Positions 32,375 through 40,353 of a stretch of DNA of 64,000 bases are shown piece after piece (the stretch's first letter is position 1; every line of letters begins with the position of its first letter). Source of the stretch: Streptomyces lomondensis (lineage in GTDB: Bacteria > Actinomycetota > Actinomycetes > Streptomycetales > Streptomycetaceae); the NCBI RefSeq assembly GCF_014651035.1, contig NZ_BMWC01000015.1, positions 85,804 to 149,803 on the forward strand, given 5' to 3'. Made by a program: the position numbers and the translations under genes. Below the pieces are notes generated by a model that did not search any database, had not been told where the DNA came from, and saw nothing but the letters and a program-made list of their open reading frames with translations.

Positions 32375-33535
32375 TTACGCACCCCACCCCGCCTGCTGCC
32401 CACCAACCCGCTCAGCCACAATCCGCTCGGCCCACCCGGACCGCCGATACGCGGCCATGGGCTCGGGGTCCAACCCCATCTCCTCCCGCACCTCCCGCAG
32501 CAACGGCCGCACATCCGTGTTGTACGCGTCCATCAACACGGCATTCGCCTCCAGCACGTCACCCGCCCGCTGCGCCGCGCCCAACGCGTCCCCATCGACC
32601 AGCAGCGCCTTCGCCGTGGCCTCCTGCACGTTCATCACCGACCGGATGATCGCCGGAATCTTCGCCTCGATGTTGTGGCACTGGTCGAGCATGAACGCGA
32701 CCTCGGGCGAGAACCCACCGCCCCGCACCACCTCGTACATGATCCGGAACAGCTGGAACGGATCCGCGGCCCCCACCATCAGGTCGTCGTCCGCGTAGAA
32801 CCGCGAGTTGAAGTCGAACCCGCCGAGCTTCCCCTCCCGCAGCAGCGTCGCCACGATGAACTCGATGTTGGTCCCCGGCGCGTGGTGCCCCGTGTCGACG
32901 ACGACCTGCGCCTTCGGCCCGAGCTTCAGGCAGTGGGCATACGCGGTGCCCCAGTCCGGAACGTCCGTCGTGTAGAACGCCGGCTCGAAGAACTTGTACT
33001 CCAGCAGCATCCGCTGCCCGTCGCCGAGCCGCTCGTAGACCTCCGCGAGCCCCTCGGCCAGCCGGTCCTGCCGCCCCCGGATGTCGTCCTGCCCGGGATA
33101 GTTCGTCCCGTCCGCGAACCACAGCTTCAGGTCCGTCGAGCCGGTCGCGTCCATGATGCCGACGCACTCCAGCAGATGATCCACGGCCTTGCGCCGCACC
33201 GCGGCGTCCGGGTGGCAGATGCTCCCGAGCTTGTAGTCGTCGTCCTGGAAGGTGTTGGAGTTGATCGCCCCGAGCTTCACCCCGCGGTCCTCGGCGTGCT
33301 TCGCCAGCGCCGCGTAGTCGTCGACCTTGTCCCACGGGATGTGCAGGGCGACGGTCGGGGCGACCCCGGTGAACTCGTGGACCTTCGCCGCGTCGTCCAG
33401 TTTCTCCTGGGGCGTCCGCGGCACGCCGTGCTGGGCGAACACCTTGAACCGCGTGCCCGAGTTCCCGTACGCCCACGACGGCGTCTCCACTGCCTGGGTC
33501 TTCAGAGCGGCCTTCACCGCGGCGAGCTCGGTCAC
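32375..33535 (-). CDS. rhaI: L-rhamnose isomerase, RhaI type (386 aa)
   Basis: A TIM-barrel sugar isomerase converting L-rhamnose to L-rhamnulose. Barrel landmarks include the metal-ligand region LLEYKFFEPAFYTT (about residues 200-213), VVDTGHHAPGTNIE (about 238-251) and GGFDFNSRFYADDDL (about 264-278), as in the RhaI group distinct from E. coli RhaA. The GTG at 33535 follows CAGGAGCCCTGAC and is preferred to an in-frame ATG at 33571. It heads the minus-strand rhamnose operon. A LacI-type site (33576-33587) lies 41 bp upstream, so the repressor encoded at 40354 probably controls it. Confidence 0.92.
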   Translation of the reverse strand: MTELAAVKAALKTQAVETPSWAYGNSGTRFKVFAQHGVPRTPQEKLDDAAKVHEFTGVAPTVALHIPWDKVDDYAALAKHAEDRGVKLGAINSNTFQDDDYKLGSICHPDAAVRRKAVDHLLECVGIMDATGSTDLKLWFADGTNYPGQDDIRGRQDRLAEGLAEVYERLGDGQRMLLEYKFFEPAFYTTDVPDWGTAYAHCLKLGPKAQVVVDTGHHAPGTNIEFIVATLLREGKLGGFDFNSRFYADDDLMVGAADPFQLFRIMYEVVRGGGFSPEVAFMLDQCHNIEAKIPAIIRSVMNVQEATAKALLVDGDALGAAQRAGDVLEANAVLMDAYNTDVRPLLREVREEMGLDPEPMAAYRRSGWAERIVAERVGGQQAGWGA

Positions 33536-33575
33536 GTCAGGGCTCCTGTGGCATCGGGTCGTAACGACCACCGAA

Positions 33576-33587
33576 TGAAACGATTCA
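33576..33587 (-). promoter_or_regulatory. LacI-type operator before rhaI
   Basis: TGAAACGATTCA is a 12-bp dyad with one broken base pair (TGAA...TTCA, AACG centre). It resembles LacI-family operators and lies 41 bp upstream of the rhaI start. A related site lies by the divergent transporter operon. Confidence 0.55.
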
Positions 33588-33672
33588 GGACGCGAAGTTA
33601 TGGGCCCCCAGAAGGGGTGTCAACCCCTCCGGCGCAGGCTGTTTCCCGTGACCAGCGCGTGACCTTCTGTCC

Positions 33673-33687
33673 TCGAAACCTTTTCGA
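33673..33687 (+). promoter_or_regulatory. TCGAAA-N3-TTTCGA inverted repeat in the rhamnose divergent region
   Basis: A perfect 6-bp-arm dyad with 3-bp centre, 11 bp upstream of the predicted -35 box at 33698. It is placed for an activator or an auxiliary repressor site. Confidence 0.4.
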
Positions 33688-33697
33688 CCGAAACCCA

Positions 33698-33727
33698 TTG
33701 ACGTGACATGCGCGGCCCGCCTAACGT
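33698..33727 (+). promoter_or_regulatory. Predicted promoter of the rhamnose importer operon
   Basis: TTGACG (33698-33703), 18-bp spacer, TAACGT (33722-33727). This is a good match to a vegetative streptomycete promoter, predicting transcription start near 33734 and a leader of about 70 nt before the ATPase gene. Confidence 0.5.
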
Positions 33728-33741
33728 CCCGGCAACCCAGT

Positions 33742-33753
33742 TGAAACCTTTCA
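33742..33753 (+). promoter_or_regulatory. LacI-type operator TGAAA-CC-TTTCA
   Basis: A perfect 5-bp-arm dyad just downstream of the predicted transcription start, where a LacI repressor would block elongation. It is probably the target of the LacI protein encoded at 40354-41379. Confidence 0.6.
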
Positions 33754-33805
33754 CGACGCCCACGACGCCGAGAGGCCGTCCCGCCGGCGTCGTCGAGGAG
33801 CCCCC

Positions 33806-35323
33806 ATGACCCACCCGTCCACCACGGGTCCGGCCCCGGTTCTGGCACTGAGGGACGTCTCCAAGTCCTTCGGCGCCGTCCGCGCACTGCGGGACGTCTC
33901 CCTGGAGCTGTTCCCCGGGGAGGTGCACGCCCTGGCCGGTGAGAACGGCGCCGGCAAGTCGACCCTCATCAAGACACTCGCCGGAGTGCACCGGCCGGAC
34001 ACCGGCCAGGTGCTGCTCGACGGTGCGCCCGTCGCCTTCCACGGCCCCGGCGACGCCCGCGACGCCGGCATCGCCGTGATCTACCAGGAGCCCACGCTCT
34101 TCCCCGACCTGTCGATCGCCGAGAACATCTACATGGGCCGCCGGCCGCGCCGCGCCCTCGGCCGGATCGACCACAAGGCCACGCACAACGCGACCGCCGC
34201 CCTCATGGAGCGCCTCGGTGTCGAACTCGACCCCGACCGGCCCGCCCGCGGCCTGTCCATCGCCGACCAGCAGATCGTCGAGATCGCCAAGGCCCTCTCC
34301 TTCGACGCCCGCGTCCTGATCATGGACGAGCCGACCGCCGCCCTCACCGGCAGCGAGGTCGCCCGTCTCTTCGGCGTCGTGCGCACCCTGCGCGAACAGG
34401 GCGCCGCCGTGCTGTTCATCTCCCACCGGCTGGAGGAGATCTTCGAGATCTGCCAGCGGGTCACCACCCTGCGCGACGGCGCCTGGATCGCCAGCGAGCC
34501 CCTGGACGGCATGACCGAGGACGACCTGGTGCGCCGCATGGTCGGCCGCGACCTCGACGAGCTGTACCCCAAGCAGGAGGTCGAGCCGGGCGAGGTCGCC
34601 CTGAGCGTGCGCCGGCTGACCCGCGAGGGTGTCTTCACCGACGTCTCCTTCGAGGTCCGGCACGGCGAGATCGTCGGCCTGGCCGGACTCGTCGGCGCCG
34701 GGCGCACGGAGGTCGCCCGGGCCATCTTCGGTATCGACCGCTGGGACGCCGGAGAGGTCTCCGTCCGGGGCAGGGCCCTGGTCAACGGCGCCCCCTCCAC
34801 CGCGATGTCCGCCGGACTCGCCCTGGTCCCCGAGGACCGCCGCGCCCAGGGCCTGGTGATGGACATGTCCATCGAGCGCAACATCGGGCTCACCGGGCTC
34901 CGTACCACCGTGAAGGCGGGGCTCATGGACCGCGGCGCCGAGCGCAGCCGCTCCCTCGACTGGGCCGTCAGGCTCCAGGTGAAGTACGCCCGGATCGCCG
35001 ACACGGTCAACACGCTCTCCGGCGGCAACCAGCAGAAGGTCGTCCTCGCCAAGTGGCTCGCCACCGGCCCCAGGGTGCTGATCGTCGACGAGCCGACCCG
35101 CGGCATCGACGTCGGCACCAAGGCCGAGGTGCACCGGCTGCTGTCCCAGCTGGCCGCAGACGGCGTGGCCGTCCTGATGATCTCCTCCGACCTGCCCGAG
35201 ATCCTCGGCATGGCCGACCGCGTGCTGGTGATGCACGAGGGCCGCCTCACCGCCGAGATTCCGCGCTCCGACGCCACCGAGGAAACCGTGATGGCCGCAG
35301 CCACCGGGAGGGCCGCCGCATGA
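33806..35323 (+). CDS. rhaT: Rhamnose ABC transporter ATP-binding protein (505 aa)
   Basis: The double-domain ATPase of a CUT2-type sugar importer. The first nucleotide-binding domain has Walker A GENGAGKSTLIK (about residues 46-57), signature LSIADQQIVEIAKAL and Walker B VLIMDEPTAAL. The second has the degenerate Walker A LVGAGRTEVAR (about 297-307) and a full signature LSGGNQQKVVLAKWL, as usual for RbsA/RhaT proteins. It powers rhamnose entry with the two permeases downstream. It is first gene of the plus-strand operon, with ATG at 33806 after GAGGAG, behind a predicted promoter and LacI site. Its stop overlaps the next start (ATGA). Confidence 0.93.
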   Translation: MTHPSTTGPAPVLALRDVSKSFGAVRALRDVSLELFPGEVHALAGENGAGKSTLIKTLAGVHRPDTGQVLLDGAPVAFHGPGDARDAGIAVIYQEPTLFPDLSIAENIYMGRRPRRALGRIDHKATHNATAALMERLGVELDPDRPARGLSIADQQIVEIAKALSFDARVLIMDEPTAALTGSEVARLFGVVRTLREQGAAVLFISHRLEEIFEICQRVTTLRDGAWIASEPLDGMTEDDLVRRMVGRDLDELYPKQEVEPGEVALSVRRLTREGVFTDVSFEVRHGEIVGLAGLVGAGRTEVARAIFGIDRWDAGEVSVRGRALVNGAPSTAMSAGLALVPEDRRAQGLVMDMSIERNIGLTGLRTTVKAGLMDRGAERSRSLDWAVRLQVKYARIADTVNTLSGGNQQKVVLAKWLATGPRVLIVDEPTRGIDVGTKAEVHRLLSQLAADGVAVLMISSDLPEILGMADRVLVMHEGRLTAEIPRSDATEETVMAAATGRAAA

Positions 35324-36360
35324 CGGTCGTGACCCCGCAAGAGGCCCCCGTGGCCGACGTGCCCAAGTCGAGCGGCACGCGACTGGTCGACCGCGTCTTC
35401 AAGATGCGCGAACTCGCCATCCTGCTCGTCTTCCTGGTGATGATCGGCGTCACCCAGGCCGGCAACAGCGAGTTCCTCTCCGAGCAGGGCATCAAGGACC
35501 TGCTGCTGAACGCGACGATCCTCGTCCTGGTCGCCACCGGCCAGTCCCTCGTCGTCATCACCCGCAACGTCGACCTGTCCGTCGGCTCCACGCTCGGCAT
35601 CAGCGCCTTCGCCGCCGGCACGTACCTCCAGGGCGGCGGCAACCCGGTCGTGGCGATCGCGCTGGCGGTCCTGCTCGGCATCGGCTTCGGCCTGCTCAAC
35701 GGACTGCTCGTCAGCCTCGGCCAGGTGCCCGCGCTCGTCGTCACCCTCGGCACGCTGTACATCATCCGCGGCATCGACTCCATCTGGGTCGGCTCCCGGC
35801 AGATCACCGCGGCCGATCTGCCCGGCGGGTTCGTCGACTTCGGCTCCGGCGGCATCTCGGCGGTGCCGTACCTGGCGCTGATCGCCCTGGCGGTCCTCGT
35901 CGCCACCGCCTACTACCTCAAGCACTTCGGCAGCGGCCGCGAGCTCTACGCGCTCGGCTCCAACCCGGAGGCCGCCCGCCTCGCCGGTATTCCGGTGCGG
36001 AAGCGGATCCTCGCCGCGTACACCTTCTGCGGCGCCCTCGCCGGACTCGCCGGCGCCATGTACCTCGCCCGGTTCGGCAACGTCGACTCCGGCACCGGCA
36101 ACGGCTACGAACTGACCGTCGTCAGCGCGGTCGTGGTCGGCGGCGTCGTCTTCACCGGCGGCTCCGGCAGCGTCTACGGCGCGGCCCTCGGCGCGCTGCT
36201 GCTGACGTCCATCAACAGTGTGCTGCCCGCCCTCGGCGTCAGCTCCGTCTGGGTGCTCGCCATCAACGGCATCCTGCTCATCCTCGCCATCGCGGTCGAC
36301 CGGGTCGTCGCGCTGCGCGTGGCCTCCGCCCTGAAGAAGAGGAACGCCCGCCATGGCTGA
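35320..36360 (+). CDS. rhaP: Rhamnose ABC transporter permease 1 (346 aa)
   Basis: A CUT2-family permease with about ten hydrophobic segments. Family signatures are GQSLVVITRNVDLSVGS (about residues 78-94), ALGSNPEAARLAGIPV (about 211-226) and GGVVFTGGSGSVYGAALGA near 280. The start overlaps the ATPase stop (ATGA) and the end overlaps the next permease by 8 bp, so the two membrane subunits are made together. The N-terminal ~30 residues are cytoplasmic. It forms the heteromeric membrane channel with the next gene product. Confidence 0.92.
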   Translation: MTVVTPQEAPVADVPKSSGTRLVDRVFKMRELAILLVFLVMIGVTQAGNSEFLSEQGIKDLLLNATILVLVATGQSLVVITRNVDLSVGSTLGISAFAAGTYLQGGGNPVVAIALAVLLGIGFGLLNGLLVSLGQVPALVVTLGTLYIIRGIDSIWVGSRQITAADLPGGFVDFGSGGISAVPYLALIALAVLVATAYYLKHFGSGRELYALGSNPEAARLAGIPVRKRILAAYTFCGALAGLAGAMYLARFGNVDSGTGNGYELTVVSAVVVGGVVFTGGSGSVYGAALGALLLTSINSVLPALGVSSVWVLAINGILLILAIAVDRVVALRVASALKKRNARHG

Positions 36361-37327
36361 CATCTCCCTGAGCCGAGCGGTCCGCTGGGACACGGTGGTC
36401 GGCGCCCTGCTGATCGTGGTGCTGCTGTTCTCGTTCGGTTTCGTCGACGGCTTCGGCAACGCGCTCAACCTGTCGTTCCTGATCGGCAACACGCTCCCCA
36501 TCGCCCTGATCGCGCTGCCGATGACCCTGCTGGTCGTCTCCGGGGAGATCGACCTGTCGGTGGCCTCCACGGCCGGTCTGTCCGGTGCCGTGATGGGCGC
36601 TCTGTGGAACCAGGGCATGGCCATTGAGACGATCATCCCGATCTGCCTGCTGCTGGGTGTCGTGTGCGGGCTGGTCAACGGGCTGCTGGTGACCAAGCTG
36701 GGGCTGCCGTCGCTGGCCGTCACCATCGGCACGCTGGCCGCGTACCGGGGCATCGCGCAGATCGTGCTCGGCTCGGACGCGGTGACCGACTTCCCGGCGC
36801 AGTACCTGGACTTCGCGTCGGGGCGTATCGGCGACACGTTCATCCCGTACGCCTTCCTGCCGTTCCTCGTTCTGCTCGCCATCGCCGTGGTCGCGCTGCA
36901 CGCCACGCCGTTCGGGCGGTCGCTGTTCGCGATCGGGGCGAGCGAGGAGGCCGCGCGGTTCGCCGGGATCCGGGTCAAGCGGCAGAAGTTGATCCTTTTC
37001 ACGCTGACGGGCCTGATGGCCTCGCTGACCGGGATCTTCTGGGCGCTGCATTACGCGAGCGCGCGGTACGACAACGCGACGGGGCTCGAACTGTCGGTTG
37101 TGGCCGCCGTGTTGCTCGGTGGGATCGACTTCGACGGTGGCAAGGGCACGCTCGGTGGCGCCATCGCCGGGGTTTTCTTGCTCGGGGCGCTCCAGAACGT
37201 CATGAGTCTCCAGGACGTTTCCGCGCAGTCGCAGATCGTCGTGACCGGTGTGTTGCTGGTGCTTTCCGTTCTTGGGCCTCGGGTGGCTCGGCAGATCGCC
37301 GTTGTGCGTGCTCAATCGTCCGGCTGA
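36353..37327 (+). CDS. rhaQ: Rhamnose ABC transporter permease 2 (324 aa)
   Basis: The second CUT2 permease, about ten hydrophobic segments. It has MTLLVVSGEIDLSVAST (about residues 58-74), IGASEEAARFAGIRVKR (about 195-211) and GGIDFDGGKGTLGGAIAG near 259. It overlaps the previous gene by 8 bp. A hairpin and a repeat element follow before the binding-protein gene, which could allow the binding protein to be made in excess, as is common in such operons. ATG at 36353. Confidence 0.92.
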   Translation: MADISLSRAVRWDTVVGALLIVVLLFSFGFVDGFGNALNLSFLIGNTLPIALIALPMTLLVVSGEIDLSVASTAGLSGAVMGALWNQGMAIETIIPICLLLGVVCGLVNGLLVTKLGLPSLAVTIGTLAAYRGIAQIVLGSDAVTDFPAQYLDFASGRIGDTFIPYAFLPFLVLLAIAVVALHATPFGRSLFAIGASEEAARFAGIRVKRQKLILFTLTGLMASLTGIFWALHYASARYDNATGLELSVVAAVLLGGIDFDGGKGTLGGAIAGVFLLGALQNVMSLQDVSAQSQIVVTGVLLVLSVLGPRVARQIAVVRAQSSG

Positions 37328-37333
37328 CCCGTC

Positions 37334-37377
37334 GTCTGTGGCTGGTCGCGCAGTTCCCCGCGCCCCTTGGGGGGCGC
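37334..37377 (-). repeat. Streptomyces-type repeat element copy B with hairpin
   Basis: The reverse-complement copy of the element at 32304-32337 (GTCTGTGGCTGGTCGCGCAG, then TTCCCCGCGCCCC). It runs straight into a hairpin GCGCCCC-TTGG-GGGGCGC (37360-37377). It lies in the 80-bp gap between the second permease and the binding-protein gene, where it may stabilise or attenuate the mRNA. Confidence 0.65.
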
Positions 37378-37407
37378 TCCCCTCAACCTCGTTCGAAGGA
37401 AACCGTC

Positions 37408-38490
37408 ATGCGTAAGACAACCCTCCGCCGCAGCTGCGCGGCGCTTGCCACCGTCACCTCGCTCGCTCTGGCGCTCACCGCCTGCGGCGGCACCACCAAG
37501 AAGGACGTCGCCAACGAGGGCGGGTCCGCCGCCACTGCCGGCAAGGCCGACCCGAACGCCGAGCTGAAGAAGGGGCTGACCGTCGGGTTCCTGCCGAAGC
37601 AGGTCAACAACCCGTACTTCACAAGCGCCGACAAGGGCGGCGAGAAGGCCCTGGCCGAACTGGGCTCCAAGTACAAGGAGGTCGGGCCGTCCAGCGCGAC
37701 CGACACCGCCGGGCAGGTCTCCTACGTCAACACGCTCACCCAGCAGCAGGTCGACGCGATGGCCGTGTCCGCGCAGGACCCGGGCGCGCTGTGCACCGCG
37801 CTCAAGCAGGCCATGAAGAACGGCATCAAGGTCGTCACCTACGACTCCGACACCACCGCCGACTGCCGCAACGCCTTCGTCTCGCAGGCCTCCGCCGAGG
37901 ACCTGGGCCGCACCGAGGTGCAGCTGCTCGCCAAGCAGATCGACTACAAGGGCGAGATCGCGATCCTGTCCGCCGCGCAGACCGCGACGAACCAGAACAC
38001 CTGGATCGACTTCATGAAGGACGAGCTGAAGAAGCCCGAGTACAAGAACATGAAGCTGGTGAAGGTCGCGTACGGCAACGACGACGCCCAGCAGTCCTTC
38101 CAGCAGACCCAGGGCCTGCTCCAGGAGTACCCGAACCTGAAGGGGATCATCTCCCCGACCACCGTCGGCATCAAGGCCGCCGCCCAGTACCTGTCGGGCT
38201 CCAAGTACAAGGGCAAGGTCAAGCTGACCGGCCTCGGTACCCCGAACGACATGCGCAAGTACGTCAAGAACGGCACCGTCGAGGCGTTCGAGCTGTGGGA
38301 CCCGGCGAAGCTCGGCGAGCTGGCCGCCCGGACCGCCGTCGCGCTGGCCTCGGGCCAGATCACCGGCAAGGAGGGCGAGACCTTCAAGGCCGGCTCCATG
38401 GGCGAGTACACGATCGGCAAGGACGGCGTGATCAGCCTCGGCAAGCCGACCGTCTTCGACGCCAAGAACATCGACCAGTTCAACTTCTGA
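37408..38490 (+). CDS. rhaS: Rhamnose-binding lipoprotein of ABC transporter (360 aa)
   Basis: A periplasmic-binding-protein-like lipoprotein (type I, sugar class). The lipobox is LTAC with Cys26. The mature part begins after a Gly/Ala/Lys linker with GLTVGFLPKQVNNPYFT (about residues 56-72), the typical first strand and sugar-contact loop, and includes AVSAQDPGAL and VVTYDSDT. It captures rhamnose outside the membrane and delivers it to the two permeases. ATG at 37408 follows GAAGGA. It is followed by the mutarotase gene, which fits a supply of the correct rhamnose anomer. Confidence 0.92.
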   Translation: MRKTTLRRSCAALATVTSLALALTACGGTTKKDVANEGGSAATAGKADPNAELKKGLTVGFLPKQVNNPYFTSADKGGEKALAELGSKYKEVGPSSATDTAGQVSYVNTLTQQQVDAMAVSAQDPGALCTALKQAMKNGIKVVTYDSDTTADCRNAFVSQASAEDLGRTEVQLLAKQIDYKGEIAILSAAQTATNQNTWIDFMKDELKKPEYKNMKLVKVAYGNDDAQQSFQQTQGLLQEYPNLKGIISPTTVGIKAAAQYLSGSKYKGKVKLTGLGTPNDMRKYVKNGTVEAFELWDPAKLGELAARTAVALASGQITGKEGETFKAGSMGEYTIGKDGVISLGKPTVFDAKNIDQFNF

Positions 38491-38508
38491 TCAACGAAAG
38501 GGTTGTTG

Positions 38509-38829
38509 ATGCAGCGCGTGTGCTTCCTGCTGAAGGTCCGGGCGGACCGCCTCGACGAGTACCGCGAGCGGCACGCCGCCGTGTGGCCCGAGATGCTCCA
38601 GGCGCTCTCGGACACCGGCTGGCACAACTACTCGCTCTTCCTGCGCGAGGACGGACTGCTCGTCGGCTACCTGGAGACCGAGGACTTCGCGGCCGCCCAG
38701 GCCGGAATGGAAGCCACCGACGTCAACGCCCGCTGGCAGGCGGAGATGGCGCCGTTCTTCGAGTCGCTGGACGGCGCCCGGCCCGACGAGGCCATGAAAC
38801 CGCTCACGGAAGTGTTCCACCTCGCCTGA
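38509..38829 (+). CDS. rhaM: L-rhamnose mutarotase (106 aa)
   Basis: A small dimeric ferredoxin-like-fold enzyme that interconverts alpha and beta L-rhamnose. It has the RhaM pattern: CFLLKVRADRLDEYRERHAA at the N-terminus with a catalytic His, then WHNYSLFLREDGLLVGYLE around residues 42-60 and WQAEMAPFFE near 79. Length (106 aa) is normal. The ATG at 38509 is 6 bp after GAAAGG; an upstream in-frame TTG at 38503 is less likely. It lies 18 bp after the binding-protein gene in the same operon. Confidence 0.92.
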   Translation: MQRVCFLLKVRADRLDEYRERHAAVWPEMLQALSDTGWHNYSLFLREDGLLVGYLETEDFAAAQAGMEATDVNARWQAEMAPFFESLDGARPDEAMKPLTEVFHLA

Positions 38830-38846
38830 ACAATGGAGTTCATGAG

Positions 38847-40271
38847 ATGCACAGACGTACCTTGCTGGCCGCCGCCCTCGCGGGTGCGGTGGTGACCCCC
38901 GCCCTGACCTCCGGCACCGCGCGGGCCGCCGACCCCGGCCCCTCGGTCACCCGGACCGGCACCACCACGCTCGACAACCAGGCCATCTTCTTCGTGTCGT
39001 ACGACGGCCTGGTCAACAACAACTCGTTCCAGAAGAACGGCCTGCTGACCTACAAGGGCTACCAGTACGCCGTCTGGTACACCGCCGACCGCAACGCCGT
39101 CGTCGGCCGCCGCGCCCTCGGCGCCAGTACGTGGTCGACCGTGAAGGTCGGGCACACCCTGCGGTACAACGACTCCCACAACGTCATCTCCATGGGCGTC
39201 TCCAAGGTCGACGGCCGGCTGCACCTCAACATGGACTCCCACAGCGACGGCTTCACCTACGTCAAGTCGGTCGCCGGGCTCATGGACAATCCCGGCGGGC
39301 TCAGCTGGACCGCGAGCCGGTTCGGCGCGCCCCAGTCCACGCTGGACGGCCTGGCGCTGACCTCGCAGTTCACCTACCCGCAGTTCATCTCCACCCCGGA
39401 GGGCAGGCTCCAGCTGAGCTACCGCGTCGCCGTCTCCGGCAACGGCCGCAACGCGCTCGCCGAGTACGACGGCACCAAGTGGACCAACCTCGGCGAGTGG
39501 TCCAGCTCGACGGGCACGTACAGCAGCGAGCACGGCTCCTCGACCGCCCGCAACATGTACCTGCACGGCATCGACTACGACCGCAGCGGCCGGTTGCACT
39601 CCTTCTTCACCTGGCGCGAGCAGAACGGCGCCGTGATGTGCAACAGCGGCGGCATCACCAACCACGACACCGGTTACGTCTACTCCGACGACCGCGGCCG
39701 CACCTGGCGCAACAACGCCGGCACCGTCGTCGGCGTCACCGGCGGCTCCGACAAGGTGTCCGTGAACGACGCCGGCCTGGTCGTGGACCCGCTCAACCCG
39801 GACCACTCCCTGATGAACCAGGAGAGCCAGTTCACCGACTCCGCGGGCCGGCCGCACGCGATCATCTCCTACGTGCCCGGCCGCTTCGGGCAGTGCACCA
39901 CGAACTACGTCTCGGACCGGACGAGGAACGGCCGTGCCTTCCACGTCCGCAGGAACGCCTCCGGCACCTGGCAGAAGACCGAGATACCGGTCCCGCTCAA
40001 CTCCAGCCAGCGCACCAAGCTGATCCTGGACAAGTACGACAACGCCTACGCGATCTTCCCGTTCGGGCGGATCGCCGGCGCCTCGGCGGCCTCTGGCTAC
40101 ACCGACTGGAGGATCCTGTTCGACGGCAGCGGCCTCAACGCCTTCGGCGAGGTCGTCATCGACGAGACCCGGGTCGCGCAGGACGGCGTGCTGTCGTTCA
40201 TGTACCAGGAGAAGTCCAGCGGTACGACGCCCTCGGCGCTGCGCGTGATCGACTTCCGCCTGCCCGCCTGA
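38847..40271 (+). CDS. Secreted BNR-4 repeat protein, possible rhamnose-releasing lyase (474 aa)
   Basis: An exported protein. The signal peptide has twin arginine MHRRTLLAAALAGAVV, a Tat-like motif without the full SRRxFLK consensus, with likely cleavage after TARA (residue 27). The mature part is a BNR-4 type beta-propeller with repeated blocks such as FFVSYDGLVNNNSF, GRLHSFFTWRE and YVYSDDRGRTWRNN (Asp-box). BNR-4 propellers include polysaccharide lyases that release L-rhamnose from glucuronate, as in gum arabic (FoRham1-type), and ulvan lyases. Its place between mutarotase and the LacI gene in the rhamnose operon suggests a role in producing the sugar. Activity is inferred. Confidence 0.78.
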   Translation: MHRRTLLAAALAGAVVTPALTSGTARAADPGPSVTRTGTTTLDNQAIFFVSYDGLVNNNSFQKNGLLTYKGYQYAVWYTADRNAVVGRRALGASTWSTVKVGHTLRYNDSHNVISMGVSKVDGRLHLNMDSHSDGFTYVKSVAGLMDNPGGLSWTASRFGAPQSTLDGLALTSQFTYPQFISTPEGRLQLSYRVAVSGNGRNALAEYDGTKWTNLGEWSSSTGTYSSEHGSSTARNMYLHGIDYDRSGRLHSFFTWREQNGAVMCNSGGITNHDTGYVYSDDRGRTWRNNAGTVVGVTGGSDKVSVNDAGLVVDPLNPDHSLMNQESQFTDSAGRPHAIISYVPGRFGQCTTNYVSDRTRNGRAFHVRRNASGTWQKTEIPVPLNSSQRTKLILDKYDNAYAIFPFGRIAGASAASGYTDWRILFDGSGLNAFGEVVIDETRVAQDGVLSFMYQEKSSGTTPSALRVIDFRLPA

Positions 40272-40353
40272 CCGAAGCCGGTCGCCGGGGCGGCGTGCCG
40301 GTAATGTGAAGCCGCCGCCGCCCCCTTGTTCTCCCCCTGGAGGTCCCTGCCCG

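Noticed and set aside
33609..33629. Hairpin-like AGGGGTGTCAACCCCT in the divergent rhamnose region
   Set aside because: It lies between divergent promoters where a terminator has no purpose; a short stem can arise by chance.
34129..37002. 957-aa open frame on the minus strand across the rhamnose ABC genes
   Set aside because: It is antisense to well-supported ABC transporter genes and has the composition of a GC-rich shadow frame with no domain.
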